Source: Ignavibacteria bacterium UBA4661
GTDB taxonomy: Bacteria > Bacteroidota > Ignavibacteria > Kapaibacteriales > UBA4661
NCBI GenBank assembly: GCA_002405405.1
Contig: DHLT01000178.1
Span: 1 to 6,363, forward strand
Reading direction: 5' to 3'
Length of the DNA: 6,363 bases
The stretch's first letter is position 1, and the number at the start of each line of letters is the position of its first letter. Under the pieces are notes generated by a model. The model worked only from the letters and a program-made list of their open reading frames with translations, was not told the origin of the DNA and ran no database searches. Position numbers and translations under genes: made by a program. Positions 1 through 5,594 of this stretch are shown here, piece after piece.

Positions 1-44
1 CTCATTTGCTTGATTTTTTGAGGATTCTTCTTTTTTGTATCTCT

Positions 45-863
45 ATGCATATTTACGGTAAACATGCAGTTCGCGAAGCACTGACTGCACTCACACAACC
101 TCCGAACAAAGGAGCTTCAACTTCTCGGCATCACTCGGAGGGATCCGGTGCTCTTGTGCCACGTATTGAAAAAATTCATATTGCTTTTACAGCCGATGGT
201 GATGTTGTTGAGCAAATTCGATCCCTAGCGCGCAAGGCAAATATTCCTTGTGGTACAATGGACAAACGCAAATTTGCCGACTTAGAAAAGTCGCTTGGTT
301 TGCCGCAATTCAAGTCGCAAGGTGTTATTGCCATGACATCAAACGTAAAACTGCGCATTGTTAGTGAACTGATCGAAGAATGTTATGCAGATTCCGAAAC
401 ACCATTGGTATTAGTACTTGATGGTATTACAGATCCACACAATTTGGGGGCAATTATTCGTACAGCAGAATGTGTTGGTGTGCATGGTATTGTTTTGCCG
501 GAACGCAATTCTGCGCCGCTGACGGCAACTGTTCACAAAACATCGGTTGGTGCAGTGGAGCATGTTCGCATTGCAAAATCAAGTACTGCATCACAAGCTC
601 TCAAAGATTTGAAACAAGCGGGCTTTCGAGTGATTGGCACCGATGATACTACAGATGCTGTATATACCGATGCCCATCTGTATGATGATGCCGTGGCGAT
701 TGTTATCGGTAGTGAAGGCGAAGGTATGGCAAAACCGGTGCGCGATCTGTGCGATACTATTATTAAAATCCCACTGCAAGGTGCGGTGTCTTCTTTGAAT
801 GCCTCCGTTGCCGCAGGTGTTGTGCTGTTTGAAATTGTACGACAACGCCAGGCATTATCCTAG
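45..863 (+). CDS. rlmB: TrmH/SpoU-family 23S rRNA 2'-O-ribose methyltransferase (RlmB-like)
   Basis: A SPOUT-class methyltransferase of 272 aa that uses S-adenosylmethionine to methylate a ribose 2'-OH. In E. coli, RlmB modifies G2251 in the 23S peptidyl-transferase loop. The start is IYGKHAVREAL at residues 3-13, the usual opening of the RlmB substrate-binding domain. The three SpoU motifs are all visible: LDGITDPHNLGAIIRTAE (125-142, with N133 and R139), IVIGSEGEGM (219-228) and IPLQGAVSSLNASVAAGV (242-259). The ATG at 45 is chosen because it places IYGKHAV at the N terminus. The in-frame TTG at 6 would add only a hydrophobic stretch translated from the T-rich leader. No Shine-Dalgarno is seen. 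The protein is longer than E. coli RlmB, mainly through an extra polar Gly/Ser/His linker at about residues 18-39. The family is clear; the exact target base (G2251 or another TrmH-type site) cannot be read from sequence. Confidence 0.93.
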   Translation: MHIYGKHAVREALTALTQPPNKGASTSRHHSEGSGALVPRIEKIHIAFTADGDVVEQIRSLARKANIPCGTMDKRKFADLEKSLGLPQFKSQGVIAMTSNVKLRIVSELIEECYADSETPLVLVLDGITDPHNLGAIIRTAECVGVHGIVLPERNSAPLTATVHKTSVGAVEHVRIAKSSTASQALKDLKQAGFRVIGTDDTTDAVYTDAHLYDDAVAIVIGSEGEGMAKPVRDLCDTIIKIPLQGAVSSLNASVAAGVVLFEIVRQRQALS

Positions 864-885
864 TAACGCCAGGCATTATCCTAGT
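844..885. repeat. exact 21-bp tandem duplication over the rlmB stop
   Basis: Two identical head-to-tail 21-bp copies, 844-864 and 865-885, each starting AACGCCAGG and ending ATCCTAGT. The first copy contains the last codons and the TAG stop (861-863) of the methyltransferase. The second lies just after the stop and keeps the same phase because 21 is a multiple of 3. The protein is unaffected. It could be a replication-slippage duplication or a k-mer-sized assembly artefact. Confidence 0.95.
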
Positions 886-891
886 ATAGTG

Positions 892-901
892 TATAATTTT
901 T
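892..901 (+). promoter_or_regulatory. possible -10 region for the FAH-family gene
   Basis: TATAAT at 892-897 overlaps TAATTTTT at 894-901, which resembles the Bacteroidota TAnnTTTG box except for the last base. It lies about 35 bp before the ATG at 936, leaving a T-rich leader. No convincing -35 or -33 element is seen upstream, since that position falls in the tandem duplication. Weak call based on position and the hexamer alone. Confidence 0.3.
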
Positions 902-935
902 TATCGTGACTTTCTCAATTTTTCTGGTTTCTCGT

Positions 936-1607
936 ATGCACACTCATTACACTTTGCTTGATGGTACCACAATGCCGATTGGTACGATGTATTGCATCGG
1001 AAAAAACTATGCCGCTCACGCTCGCGAAATGGGTGGTGAAGTTCCGACATCGCCCATGGTCTTTTTGAAGCCGCCTGCGGCATATTTACCGAATGGAAGC
1101 ACACTCAGTTTGCCGGCATTTTCGCAGAATGTTCACCACGAAGTTGAGCTGGTTGTTCTCATCGGTAAAGACTGTGCTGATATTCAGCTGAATGATGTTC
1201 CTACCGTGATCGCAGGATATGCTGTTGGCTTAGATATTACACTACGTGATATTCAAGCGCAAGCAAAACAAAAAGGCGAACCATGGGCTATTGCCAAAGG
1301 ATTTCGTGGTTCTGCACCAATTTCTTCGTTTGTTTCTGCTGATGGTAAAACAATACCTGATTTTGAACTATTTCTTACTGTCAATGGTGCTATGCGTCAA
1401 CAGGGTTTGACGACTCACATGGAACGCTCCGTAGCAGAATTAGTTGCCTATCTTTCTTCTGTTTTCACTCTTCGAGCAGGCGATGTTGTTTTTACAGGAA
1501 CACCTGAAGGTGTGAGTGCTATTCAGTTCGGCGATACTTTGCACGCTGAACTTCGTTCACAGGATGGGGGAGCGGTAGTAACAGAAATCGATATTACAGT
1601 CGCCTAA
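936..1607 (+). CDS. fumarylacetoacetate hydrolase-family protein (FAHD1/YcgM-like)
   Basis: A 223-aa single-domain FAH-fold enzyme (COG0179). Relatives are acylpyruvate hydrolases, oxaloacetate decarboxylases or 2-hydroxyhepta-2,4-diene-1,7-dioate isomerases/hydratases, which cleave or tautomerise 2,4-dioxo acids with Mg2+. The signature residues are present: CIGKNYAAHAREM (20-32) supplies the His28/Glu31 lid dyad of FAHD1; HHEVELVV supplies metal ligands Glu69 and Glu71; VGLDITLRD supplies Asp100; and KGEPWAIAKGF supplies Lys121. The C-terminal FTGTPEGV loop is also typical. The ATG at 936 is preferred; an upstream GTG at 906 would add ten residues encoded by the T-rich leader. The gene lies 72 bp after rlmB and is followed by a hairpin at 1654-1686. 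FAHD1-like acylpyruvase/oxaloacetate decarboxylase activity is the closest match, but substrate cannot be fixed from sequence. Confidence 0.9.
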   Translation: MHTHYTLLDGTTMPIGTMYCIGKNYAAHAREMGGEVPTSPMVFLKPPAAYLPNGSTLSLPAFSQNVHHEVELVVLIGKDCADIQLNDVPTVIAGYAVGLDITLRDIQAQAKQKGEPWAIAKGFRGSAPISSFVSADGKTIPDFELFLTVNGAMRQQGLTTHMERSVAELVAYLSSVFTLRAGDVVFTGTPEGVSAIQFGDTLHAELRSQDGGAVVTEIDITVA

Positions 1608-1653
1608 AGGTATTGTTGTTTTTATTATCGTAATTGTAATTGTTGTTACCGAT

Positions 1654-1686
1654 ATATGCTGTCATGGTGATGCTATGACAGCATAT
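1654..1686 (+). terminator. 12-bp hairpin with T-rich tail, likely terminator of the FAH gene
   Basis: ATATGCTGTCAT (1654-1665) is exactly complementary to ATGACAGCATAT (1675-1686), with a 9-nt loop. The stem is only moderately G+C. It is followed by a T-rich but interrupted tail to about 1711. It lies 46 bp after the FAH stop and before the next gene, so termination is the simplest role. The tail is not a clean T run, so a weak terminator or an RNA-stabilising 3' hairpin is also possible. Confidence 0.55.
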
Positions 1687-1736
1687 TGCTTCATGTTTCA
1701 TTTTCTTTTTATTGCAAATGATTTGCAGTTGTTGTG

Positions 1737-1744
1737 TATATTTG
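1737..1744 (+). promoter_or_regulatory. candidate Bacteroidota-type -7 box
   Basis: TATATTTG fits the Bacteroidota -7 consensus TAnnTTTG exactly. ATTG at 1711-1714 lies 22 bp upstream, slightly longer than the usual 19-21 bp to the -33 element. Located between the putative FAH terminator and the ATGs at 1796/1802, it would give a T-rich leader of roughly 45-50 nt. A match of this quality is expected by chance a few times in a window this size, so the call rests on position. Confidence 0.35.
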
Positions 1745-1795
1745 AGATATGTTCGTTTGATAATCGTCCTCGTATGGTTTGGTGCTTTTGATCTT

Positions 1796-2167
1796 ATGGG
1801 TATGTCCATAGTCGAGCATTCGTATGATGGTACGGCAATATCTGATAGCATGGCAGTGAATACCGATGCGATGACCTGCAAAAAACAACTGCATCATGCC
1901 GTTGATTCAGTACAGCATCTGCTTATTTCTTTAGAAGCAACATCGCGCAGGGATAGTGCAACGATCATCTTGCTTGCCAATTACTGCCATAGATTGTCAG
2001 CCCAAGCATTACAGTGTCATTATCATACTGTTGCCATGTTTTTCGTGAGTGTAGCGAATAATGCTCTTTCTTTGCAGCGATCACGCAATATTCTCTTGTT
2101 TCGTATGGCTATCAGTGATATGCGTGTCGTGTTACGCGATATAAAGCGACGTTTATATGAAGATTAA
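1796..2167 (+). CDS. small all-alpha protein of unknown function, His/Cys-containing
   Basis: I do not recognise this 123-aa protein. It has no proline or tryptophan, and no glycine after residue 12. Residues 25-122 look like consecutive amphipathic helices ending in a basic tail (RVVLRDIKRRLYED), so a helical bundle is likely. Seven His and three Cys include HH at 33-34, H41, C64-H65 and C74-H75-Y-H77, which could form a metal site; this is inference only. Start choice is uncertain. ATG 1796 or 1802 fits a promoter box at 1737-1744 and a terminator before it. The ATG at 1718 would add 26 residues with a hydrophobic stretch that may be a transmembrane segment or just the T-rich leader read in frame. 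It is followed after 47 bp by the COG0523 GTPase gene, which may share its transcript. Confidence 0.6.
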   Translation: MGMSIVEHSYDGTAISDSMAVNTDAMTCKKQLHHAVDSVQHLLISLEATSRRDSATIILLANYCHRLSAQALQCHYHTVAMFFVSVANNALSLQRSRNILLFRMAISDMRVVLRDIKRRLYED

Positions 2168-2214
2168 GCATTGTGATATTTCTCATATTTCTCTTTCATT
2201 TTTTATATTTCTTT

Positions 2215-3264
2215 ATGCCAGTTCAACAGCATCCGGTACCGATTACTGTCTTGTGTGGTTTTCTTGGTGCCGGCAAAACAACATTACTTAATCACATTCT
2301 AGGCAATACATCAGGCAAAAAAATCGCCGTGATTATCAACGAGTTCGGTGAAATTAATATTGATGCAAAGCTTGTTAAGCATACAACTGAAAAAACAATC
2401 GAATTATCTAATGGTTGTATTTGCTGTACTCTTCGTGGAGATTTGATTGAGGCAGTAGATGATATTCTTCGATCGCATGATATCGATGGCATTGTCATTG
2501 AATCAACAGGTATCGGTGAACCATTACCGATTGTACAAGCATTTTATACACCACCTGAACTTCTTGATTTACAGCCGGACTTGCCAAAGCTTACCGGGCG
2601 TGTAACTGTTGATGCAGTTATTACGGTTATTGATGCCGCAAACTTTTTTGACATTTATCAACGTGCTGGTACACTGCCTGAAGATGCCTCGCAACGAGGC
2701 TTTGGGCAGTTACTGAGCGATCAAATCGAAAGTGCCGATATCATTGTCGTGAATAAATGCGAAGCTGCTGATGAAGCGACCCTCAATAAACTTGAGGAGT
2801 TTTTAGATATGACGTGCCCACGTGCTAAAATGCTTTTTACCTCTTTTGGGGATGTTCCTTTAGATGAGGTACTTGATACCAAGCTCTTTAATATGAGTGT
2901 CATGGAGCAATCGCCGGCATGGATATATGAACTCACGAAGGAGCATACTCCGGAAAGTGAAGAGTATGGTATTTCTGCTTTTGTGTATAAAAATAAACAC
3001 CGTTTTGATGAAGCGAAACTCGTAACAATATTAGAAAAAGGATTGCCTAAAAATATCTTACGTTCAAAAGGATGGATTGCCTTAGATAAGACGGATGATG
3101 CTTTCTTGTGGAATCAAGCCGGTAAAATTTTGTCATTTACGGTGTTTGGGCAGTGGACTAATCCCTCTACTGCGCAAAATGAAATTGTATTTATCGGAAC
3201 TGATCTGAATCAGCAAGCAATTGAAGCATTGCTTGCTCCCGCTATCGTATCTAGCGAATATTGA
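2215..3264 (+). CDS. COG0523 (CobW/ZNG1/YjiA) metallochaperone GTPase
   Basis: A 349-aa G3E-family P-loop GTPase. Relatives deliver zinc or other metals to client enzymes, or, as CobW, act in cobalamin synthesis. N-terminal G domain: Walker [10 protein letters not shown] (15-23); [10 protein letters not shown] (41-50); the family's metal-binding CxCC motif in [13 protein letters not shown] (C68, C70, C71); Walker B-like ESTGIGEP (96-103); and the guanine-specificity motif NKCE (180-183). The C-terminal CobW_C domain is complete, from [16 protein letters not shown] through LRSKGWIAL to [18 protein letters not shown]. No His-rich linker is present. The ATG at 2215 is chosen; the in-frame ATT-type upstream extension is a run of Phe/Leu/Ile from the T-rich leader. 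There is no Shine-Dalgarno. A strong terminator follows at 3294-3324. With no cobalamin genes nearby, a zinc-homeostasis role is more likely than CobW proper, but the client is unknown. Confidence 0.93.
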   Translation: MPVQQHPVPITVLCGFLGAGKTTLLNHILGNTSGKKIAVIINEFGEINIDAKLVKHTTEKTIELSNGCICCTLRGDLIEAVDDILRSHDIDGIVIESTGIGEPLPIVQAFYTPPELLDLQPDLPKLTGRVTVDAVITVIDAANFFDIYQRAGTLPEDASQRGFGQLLSDQIESADIIVVNKCEAADEATLNKLEEFLDMTCPRAKMLFTSFGDVPLDEVLDTKLFNMSVMEQSPAWIYELTKEHTPESEEYGISAFVYKNKHRFDEAKLVTILEKGLPKNILRSKGWIALDKTDDAFLWNQAGKILSFTVFGQWTNPSTAQNEIVFIGTDLNQQAIEALLAPAIVSSEY

Positions 3265-3293
3265 GGTTGCCAAGAAGATAGCGATACACCCGG

Positions 3294-3324
3294 AAAGTCT
3301 CTTGTAGGCAACAGGAGACTTTTT
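3294..3324 (+). terminator. rho-independent terminator after the COG0523 gene
   Basis: A 12-bp stem pairs AAAGTCTCTTGT (3294-3305) with ACAGGAGACTTT (3311-3322) with a single G-U pair and a 5-nt loop (AGGCA). The right arm runs into TTTTT (3320-3324). It begins 30 bp after the GTPase stop codon and separates that unit from mtgA. Confidence 0.8.
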
Positions 3325-3343
3325 GCGTATAAAAATCTCTATC

Positions 3344-3374
3344 TTGCACAATGATGTCCATTGCATGCTATAAA
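3344..3374 (+). promoter_or_regulatory. weak candidate promoter for mtgA
   Basis: TTGCAC (3344-3349) and TATAAA (3369-3374) are separated by 19 bp. They lie after the terminator and about 50 bp before the mtgA ATG, where a promoter is needed. The match to either sigma-70 or Bacteroidota consensus is partial. Positional inference mainly. Confidence 0.22.
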
Positions 3375-3421
3375 AGTATGTTGTGTTGCTTGTGTTTCGT
3401 CATCCTTGAAATTTTTGCGGT

Positions 3422-4105
3422 ATGGTCAAACGTATTCTGCTTTTCTTTCTCAAATTTATTTTGGGTGCATGGGTCGCTTCGATTCTTATCGTTGTTGTCT
3501 ATCGTTTTGTCCCTGTACCGATAACACCCCTGATGTTAATTCGAATTGCAGAAGGTGCATTACAAGGTCGATGGGTTGGTATTGATAAGGATTGGGTCAG
3601 TTATGATGAAATTTCGCCGAATGTTTTTCGTGCTGTAATGTCAGGCGAGGATGGCAAGTTTCTTCGTCATGGTGGGATTGACTGGGAGGCAGTCGAAAAG
3701 GCTCGCAAGCGCAATGAACAAGCCAAAGGTAAGAAAGTATATGGAGCAAGTACGATTACCATGCAAACAGCAAAGAATGCGTTTTTGATACCCGTTCGGA
3801 GCTATATCCGCAAAGCATTAGAGGCATACTTTACATACATGATCGAATTTGTATGGGGCAAAAAAAGAATCTTAGAAGTGTATGTCAATATCATTGAAAT
3901 GGGAGATGGCATTTATGGTGTCGAAGCGGCATCACGAGCATATTTCGGAAAATCGGCAAAGAATCTCTCGCCCCAAGAAGCGGCTTTAATCGCTGCTGTT
4001 TTACCAAATCCCCGTCGATGGTCGCCGGCAAAACCAACAGGATATATTCAAAAGCGAGCAAGTTTTATTCAGGGGCGTATGGCAGGAATGCCATTGCCGA
4101 AATAA
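3422..4105 (+). CDS. mtgA: monofunctional peptidoglycan glycosyltransferase (GT51)
   Basis: A 227-aa GT51 enzyme that polymerises lipid II into glycan strands on the outer face of the cytoplasmic membrane. A transmembrane anchor lies at about residues 5-27, followed by FVPVPITPLMLIR (29-41). The catalytic core shows SGEDGKFLRHGGIDW (74-88) with the catalytic Glu76, GASTITMQTAKN (108-119), RKALEAYFTYMIE (130-142) and KKRILEVYVNIIEMGDGIYGVEAASRAYFG (147-176). It ends shortly after LPNPRRWSP, with no penicillin-binding transpeptidase domain, so it is the MtgA type rather than a class A PBP. Length is normal for the family. The ATG at 3422 sits just before the membrane anchor and lacks a Shine-Dalgarno. 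It appears to be a single-gene unit between the terminator at 3294-3324 and a long intergenic stretch. Confidence 0.95.
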   Translation: MVKRILLFFLKFILGAWVASILIVVVYRFVPVPITPLMLIRIAEGALQGRWVGIDKDWVSYDEISPNVFRAVMSGEDGKFLRHGGIDWEAVEKARKRNEQAKGKKVYGASTITMQTAKNAFLIPVRSYIRKALEAYFTYMIEFVWGKKRILEVYVNIIEMGDGIYGVEAASRAYFGKSAKNLSPQEAALIAAVLPNPRRWSPAKPTGYIQKRASFIQGRMAGMPLPK

Positions 4106-4418
4106 AGATTGCTGTTGATGATGAGAAAAGTTGTTGCCGATAAAAATAGTGTGCAAAAGCTACACATTTGCAATAACAAGAAATAATGTGATGAGTATTT
4201 ATTTCGCTTGCTTTCTGCCAAATACTCCTCTATCTTGCAGGCATTCGGCTATATTCTTACACATTTTGCTAGTGCAATAATGCCGAAGTCTTACATGTGC
4301 AATCATACGTCAGCCTTGTGCAATCAAAAACATTAAGCCAAACAAATTCAGCCTACAAACATCAAGCCTTGTGCTTTTTACAGTTTTATCTACTCATTTT
4401 CACCAAATAGAGAAGCGT
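4106..4418. other. gene-free intergenic stretch with short repeats
   Basis: No supported coding sequence lies in these 313 bp between mtgA and the esterase. It holds an 8-bp inverted repeat GAGTATTT (4193-4200) / AAATACTC (4220-4227) with a long 19-nt loop, a 6-bp inverted repeat TGCAAA (4152-4157) / TTTGCA (4167-4172), and several copies of a GTGCAAT-like motif. GCCTTGTGC also occurs twice (4313-4321 and 4366-4374). It presumably carries the esterase promoter and control region, though no confident -10 box was seen. No clear intrinsic terminator for mtgA is visible. Confidence 0.6.
4296..4326. repeat. direct repeat TGTGCAATCA, 21-bp period
   Basis: TGTGCAATCA occurs at 4296-4305 and again at 4317-4326, exactly 21 bp apart (about two helical turns). 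A shorter copy, GTGCAAT, lies at 4272-4278, and GTGCAAAA lies at 4151-4158. Spacing by whole helical turns upstream of the esterase would suit a regulator operator, but the copies are short and this is inference. Confidence 0.45.
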
Positions 4419-5150
4419 ATGAATAGAGAGATCCATAAATGGTGGAGTCCACGACTCAACAAAGACATGGAAATTGCAGTGTATGGACACTGGGGTTTTC
4501 CCTTGCTTATGTTTCCAACAGCCGGAGCAGACTATCTCGAGTACGAACGATTTTACATGATTGATGTTATTAAAGAGTACATAGAGGCAGGCAAGGTCAA
4601 AGTGTTTTCAATTAATAGCATTAATAGCGAGAGCTGGTTGAATCGCCGTATGCACCCACGGCATAAATCTATTCGCCATCAGCAATACAATGGCTATGTA
4701 AGCGAAGAGGTTGTACCGTTTATTTGGAATCACATTGGTGGCAGATTACCCATTATTACAACAGGAGCATCGCTTGGCGCACTTCATGGGGCGAATATGT
4801 TTTTTCGTCGTCCTGATCTTTTTGGTGGCACTCTTGCGATGAGTGGTGTGTATGATCTTACGGAATACTCCGATGGATATATGGATGAAGATGTGTATTT
4901 CAATTCACCTATCCATTATTTGAGCAATCTTTCTGATCATGGTGTCTTGGAGCAATTACGTCAAAGCAGACATATTCACATTCTTTCCGGTTCGGGTGCT
5001 TATGAGGCACCGGATGCATCGCGGAAACTATCATGGTTACTTAGTGTGAAAGGAATTTCGCACGAATTGGACATTTGGGGAGCAGATATGCGGCACGATT
5101 GGCCTACATGGCGGGCTATGTTGCCGCACTACCTTGCAACACGTTTCTAA
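4419..5150 (+). CDS. alpha/beta-hydrolase esterase (COG4947-type)
   Basis: A 243-aa protein matching the 'putative esterase' family of alpha/beta hydrolases (COG4947). The N terminus WWSPRLNKDMEIAVYGHWGFPLLMFPTAG (8-36) and the SINSESWLNRRMHPR stretch (67-81) are typical. The nucleophile elbow is G116-A-S118-L-G120. MSGVYDL (141-147) follows, and the C-terminal MRHDWPTWRAMLPHYL supplies the likely catalytic His226. Asp199 or a nearby acid would complete the triad. No signal peptide or membrane segment is seen, so it is probably cytoplasmic. The ATG at 4419 is chosen because residue 1 then begins the family's normal N terminus; a GTG at 4371 would add 16 leader-encoded residues. AGAG before the ATG is at best a weak ribosome site. 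The natural substrate is unknown for this family. Its 3' end converges on the CDGSH gene across a hairpin at 5217-5242. Confidence 0.88.
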   Translation: MNREIHKWWSPRLNKDMEIAVYGHWGFPLLMFPTAGADYLEYERFYMIDVIKEYIEAGKVKVFSINSINSESWLNRRMHPRHKSIRHQQYNGYVSEEVVPFIWNHIGGRLPIITTGASLGALHGANMFFRRPDLFGGTLAMSGVYDLTEYSDGYMDEDVYFNSPIHYLSNLSDHGVLEQLRQSRHIHILSGSGAYEAPDASRKLSWLLSVKGISHELDIWGADMRHDWPTWRAMLPHYLATRF

Positions 5151-5216
5151 ACGGGCGTTATGCTCTGTTGGGGAATGTGAAGTGTGGTAGCACTTTCATG
5201 AACTTCACCACGAGTG

Positions 5217-5242
5217 GGGGTATTCTTGCAAAAGAATACCCC
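5217..5242. terminator. perfect GCAA-capped hairpin, likely bidirectional terminator
   Basis: GGGGTATTCTT (5217-5227) pairs without mismatch to AAGAATACCCC (5232-5242) across a GCAA loop, a stable GNRA tetraloop on the + strand RNA. It lies between the ends of two convergent genes, 66 bp past the esterase stop and 38 bp past the CDGSH stop. There is no long T run on either side, so its stopping power may depend on the stable stem, or it may act mainly as a 3'-end stabiliser. Confidence 0.65.
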
Positions 5243-5279
5243 TGCTCTATTTTCGGAGTGAGTAGATTCTTTCTAATGC

Positions 5280-5513
5280 TTATGCTTTCTTTTCGGGAAG
5301 ATCGAACGCAACCGCACTATGCTCGAAATGTCCTTTATGCGCACCATCGCAGAAAGGTTTGTTTTGCGACATACCGCAACGGCAGAGCGATACTGTTGTG
5401 CGTCCGCCCAATCCATACTGATTGCCCTGTGCATCAACAATAATAAAATCATTTTCTGTTTCGCCTTGAATTTTCAGCGAACCATTAGCATTGACAGTGA
5501 TTTTTGTTGGCAT
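5280..5513 (-). CDS. single CDGSH-type iron-sulfur protein
   Basis: A 77-aa protein with one CDGSH (mitoNEET-type) motif near its C-terminal half, LCRCGMSQNKPFCDGAHKGHF (43-63). This gives the three Cys plus one His ligand set of a redox-active [2Fe-2S] cluster: C44, C46, C55 and H59. The N-terminal 40 residues look like short beta strands ending GLGGRTTVSL, typical of small bacterial family members. No membrane anchor is present, so it is likely cytoplasmic. Bacterial members are small electron-transfer or cluster-carrying proteins of uncertain partner. The ATG (5511-5513) is preceded by AAGGA at a 7-nt spacing, the clearest Shine-Dalgarno in the window. The gene lies 81 bp downstream of the broken epimerase gene on the same strand. 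Confidence 0.93.
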   Translation of the reverse strand: MPTKITVNANGSLKIQGETENDFIIVDAQGNQYGLGGRTTVSLCRCGMSQNKPFCDGAHKGHFEHSAVAFDLPEKKA

Positions 5514-5520
5514 ATGAAGT

Positions 5521-5525
5521 TCCTT
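5521..5525 (-). promoter_or_regulatory. Shine-Dalgarno of the CDGSH gene
   Basis: On the - strand AAGGA lies 7 nt before the ATG at 5513, a standard ribosome-binding arrangement. It stands out because the + strand genes here lack one and rely on T-rich leaders. It supports the chosen start. Confidence 0.45.
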
Positions 5526-5594
5526 ATAATGATCAAGAAAGATGAATTGAAAATGTGTAAAACTTTTTGGAAGAAAATGTTCGGCGAAGATACC

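Noticed and set aside
6..44. N-terminal hydrophobic extension of RlmB (possible signal peptide)
   Set aside because: It begins at a TTG and consists of Phe/Leu/Ile codons from the T-rich leader; the conserved RlmB N terminus begins at the ATG at 45, and the protein acts in the cytoplasm.
2173..2214. Membrane-like Phe/Leu-rich N-terminal extension of the COG0523 GTPase
   Set aside because: It lacks a standard start codon and is the T-rich leader read in frame; family members begin close to the Walker A motif, which fits ATG 2215.
3743..3781. Met in place of Gln in the MtgA STITxQ motif as a loss of function
   Set aside because: STITMQ/STISMQ-type variants are, to my knowledge, common in MtgA of the Bacteroidota, and the catalytic Glu76 and other motifs are intact.
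4611..4628. 9-bp tandem repeat ATTAATAGC in the esterase gene
   Set aside because: It encodes Ile-Asn-Ser twice, which matches the normal SINSESW-type stretch of this esterase family; it is not a disruptive duplication.
5075..5443. Overlapping + strand 122-aa reading frame across the esterase end and CDGSH gene
   Set aside because: It crosses the bidirectional hairpin and overlaps two well-supported genes out of frame; its protein has no recognisable motif.
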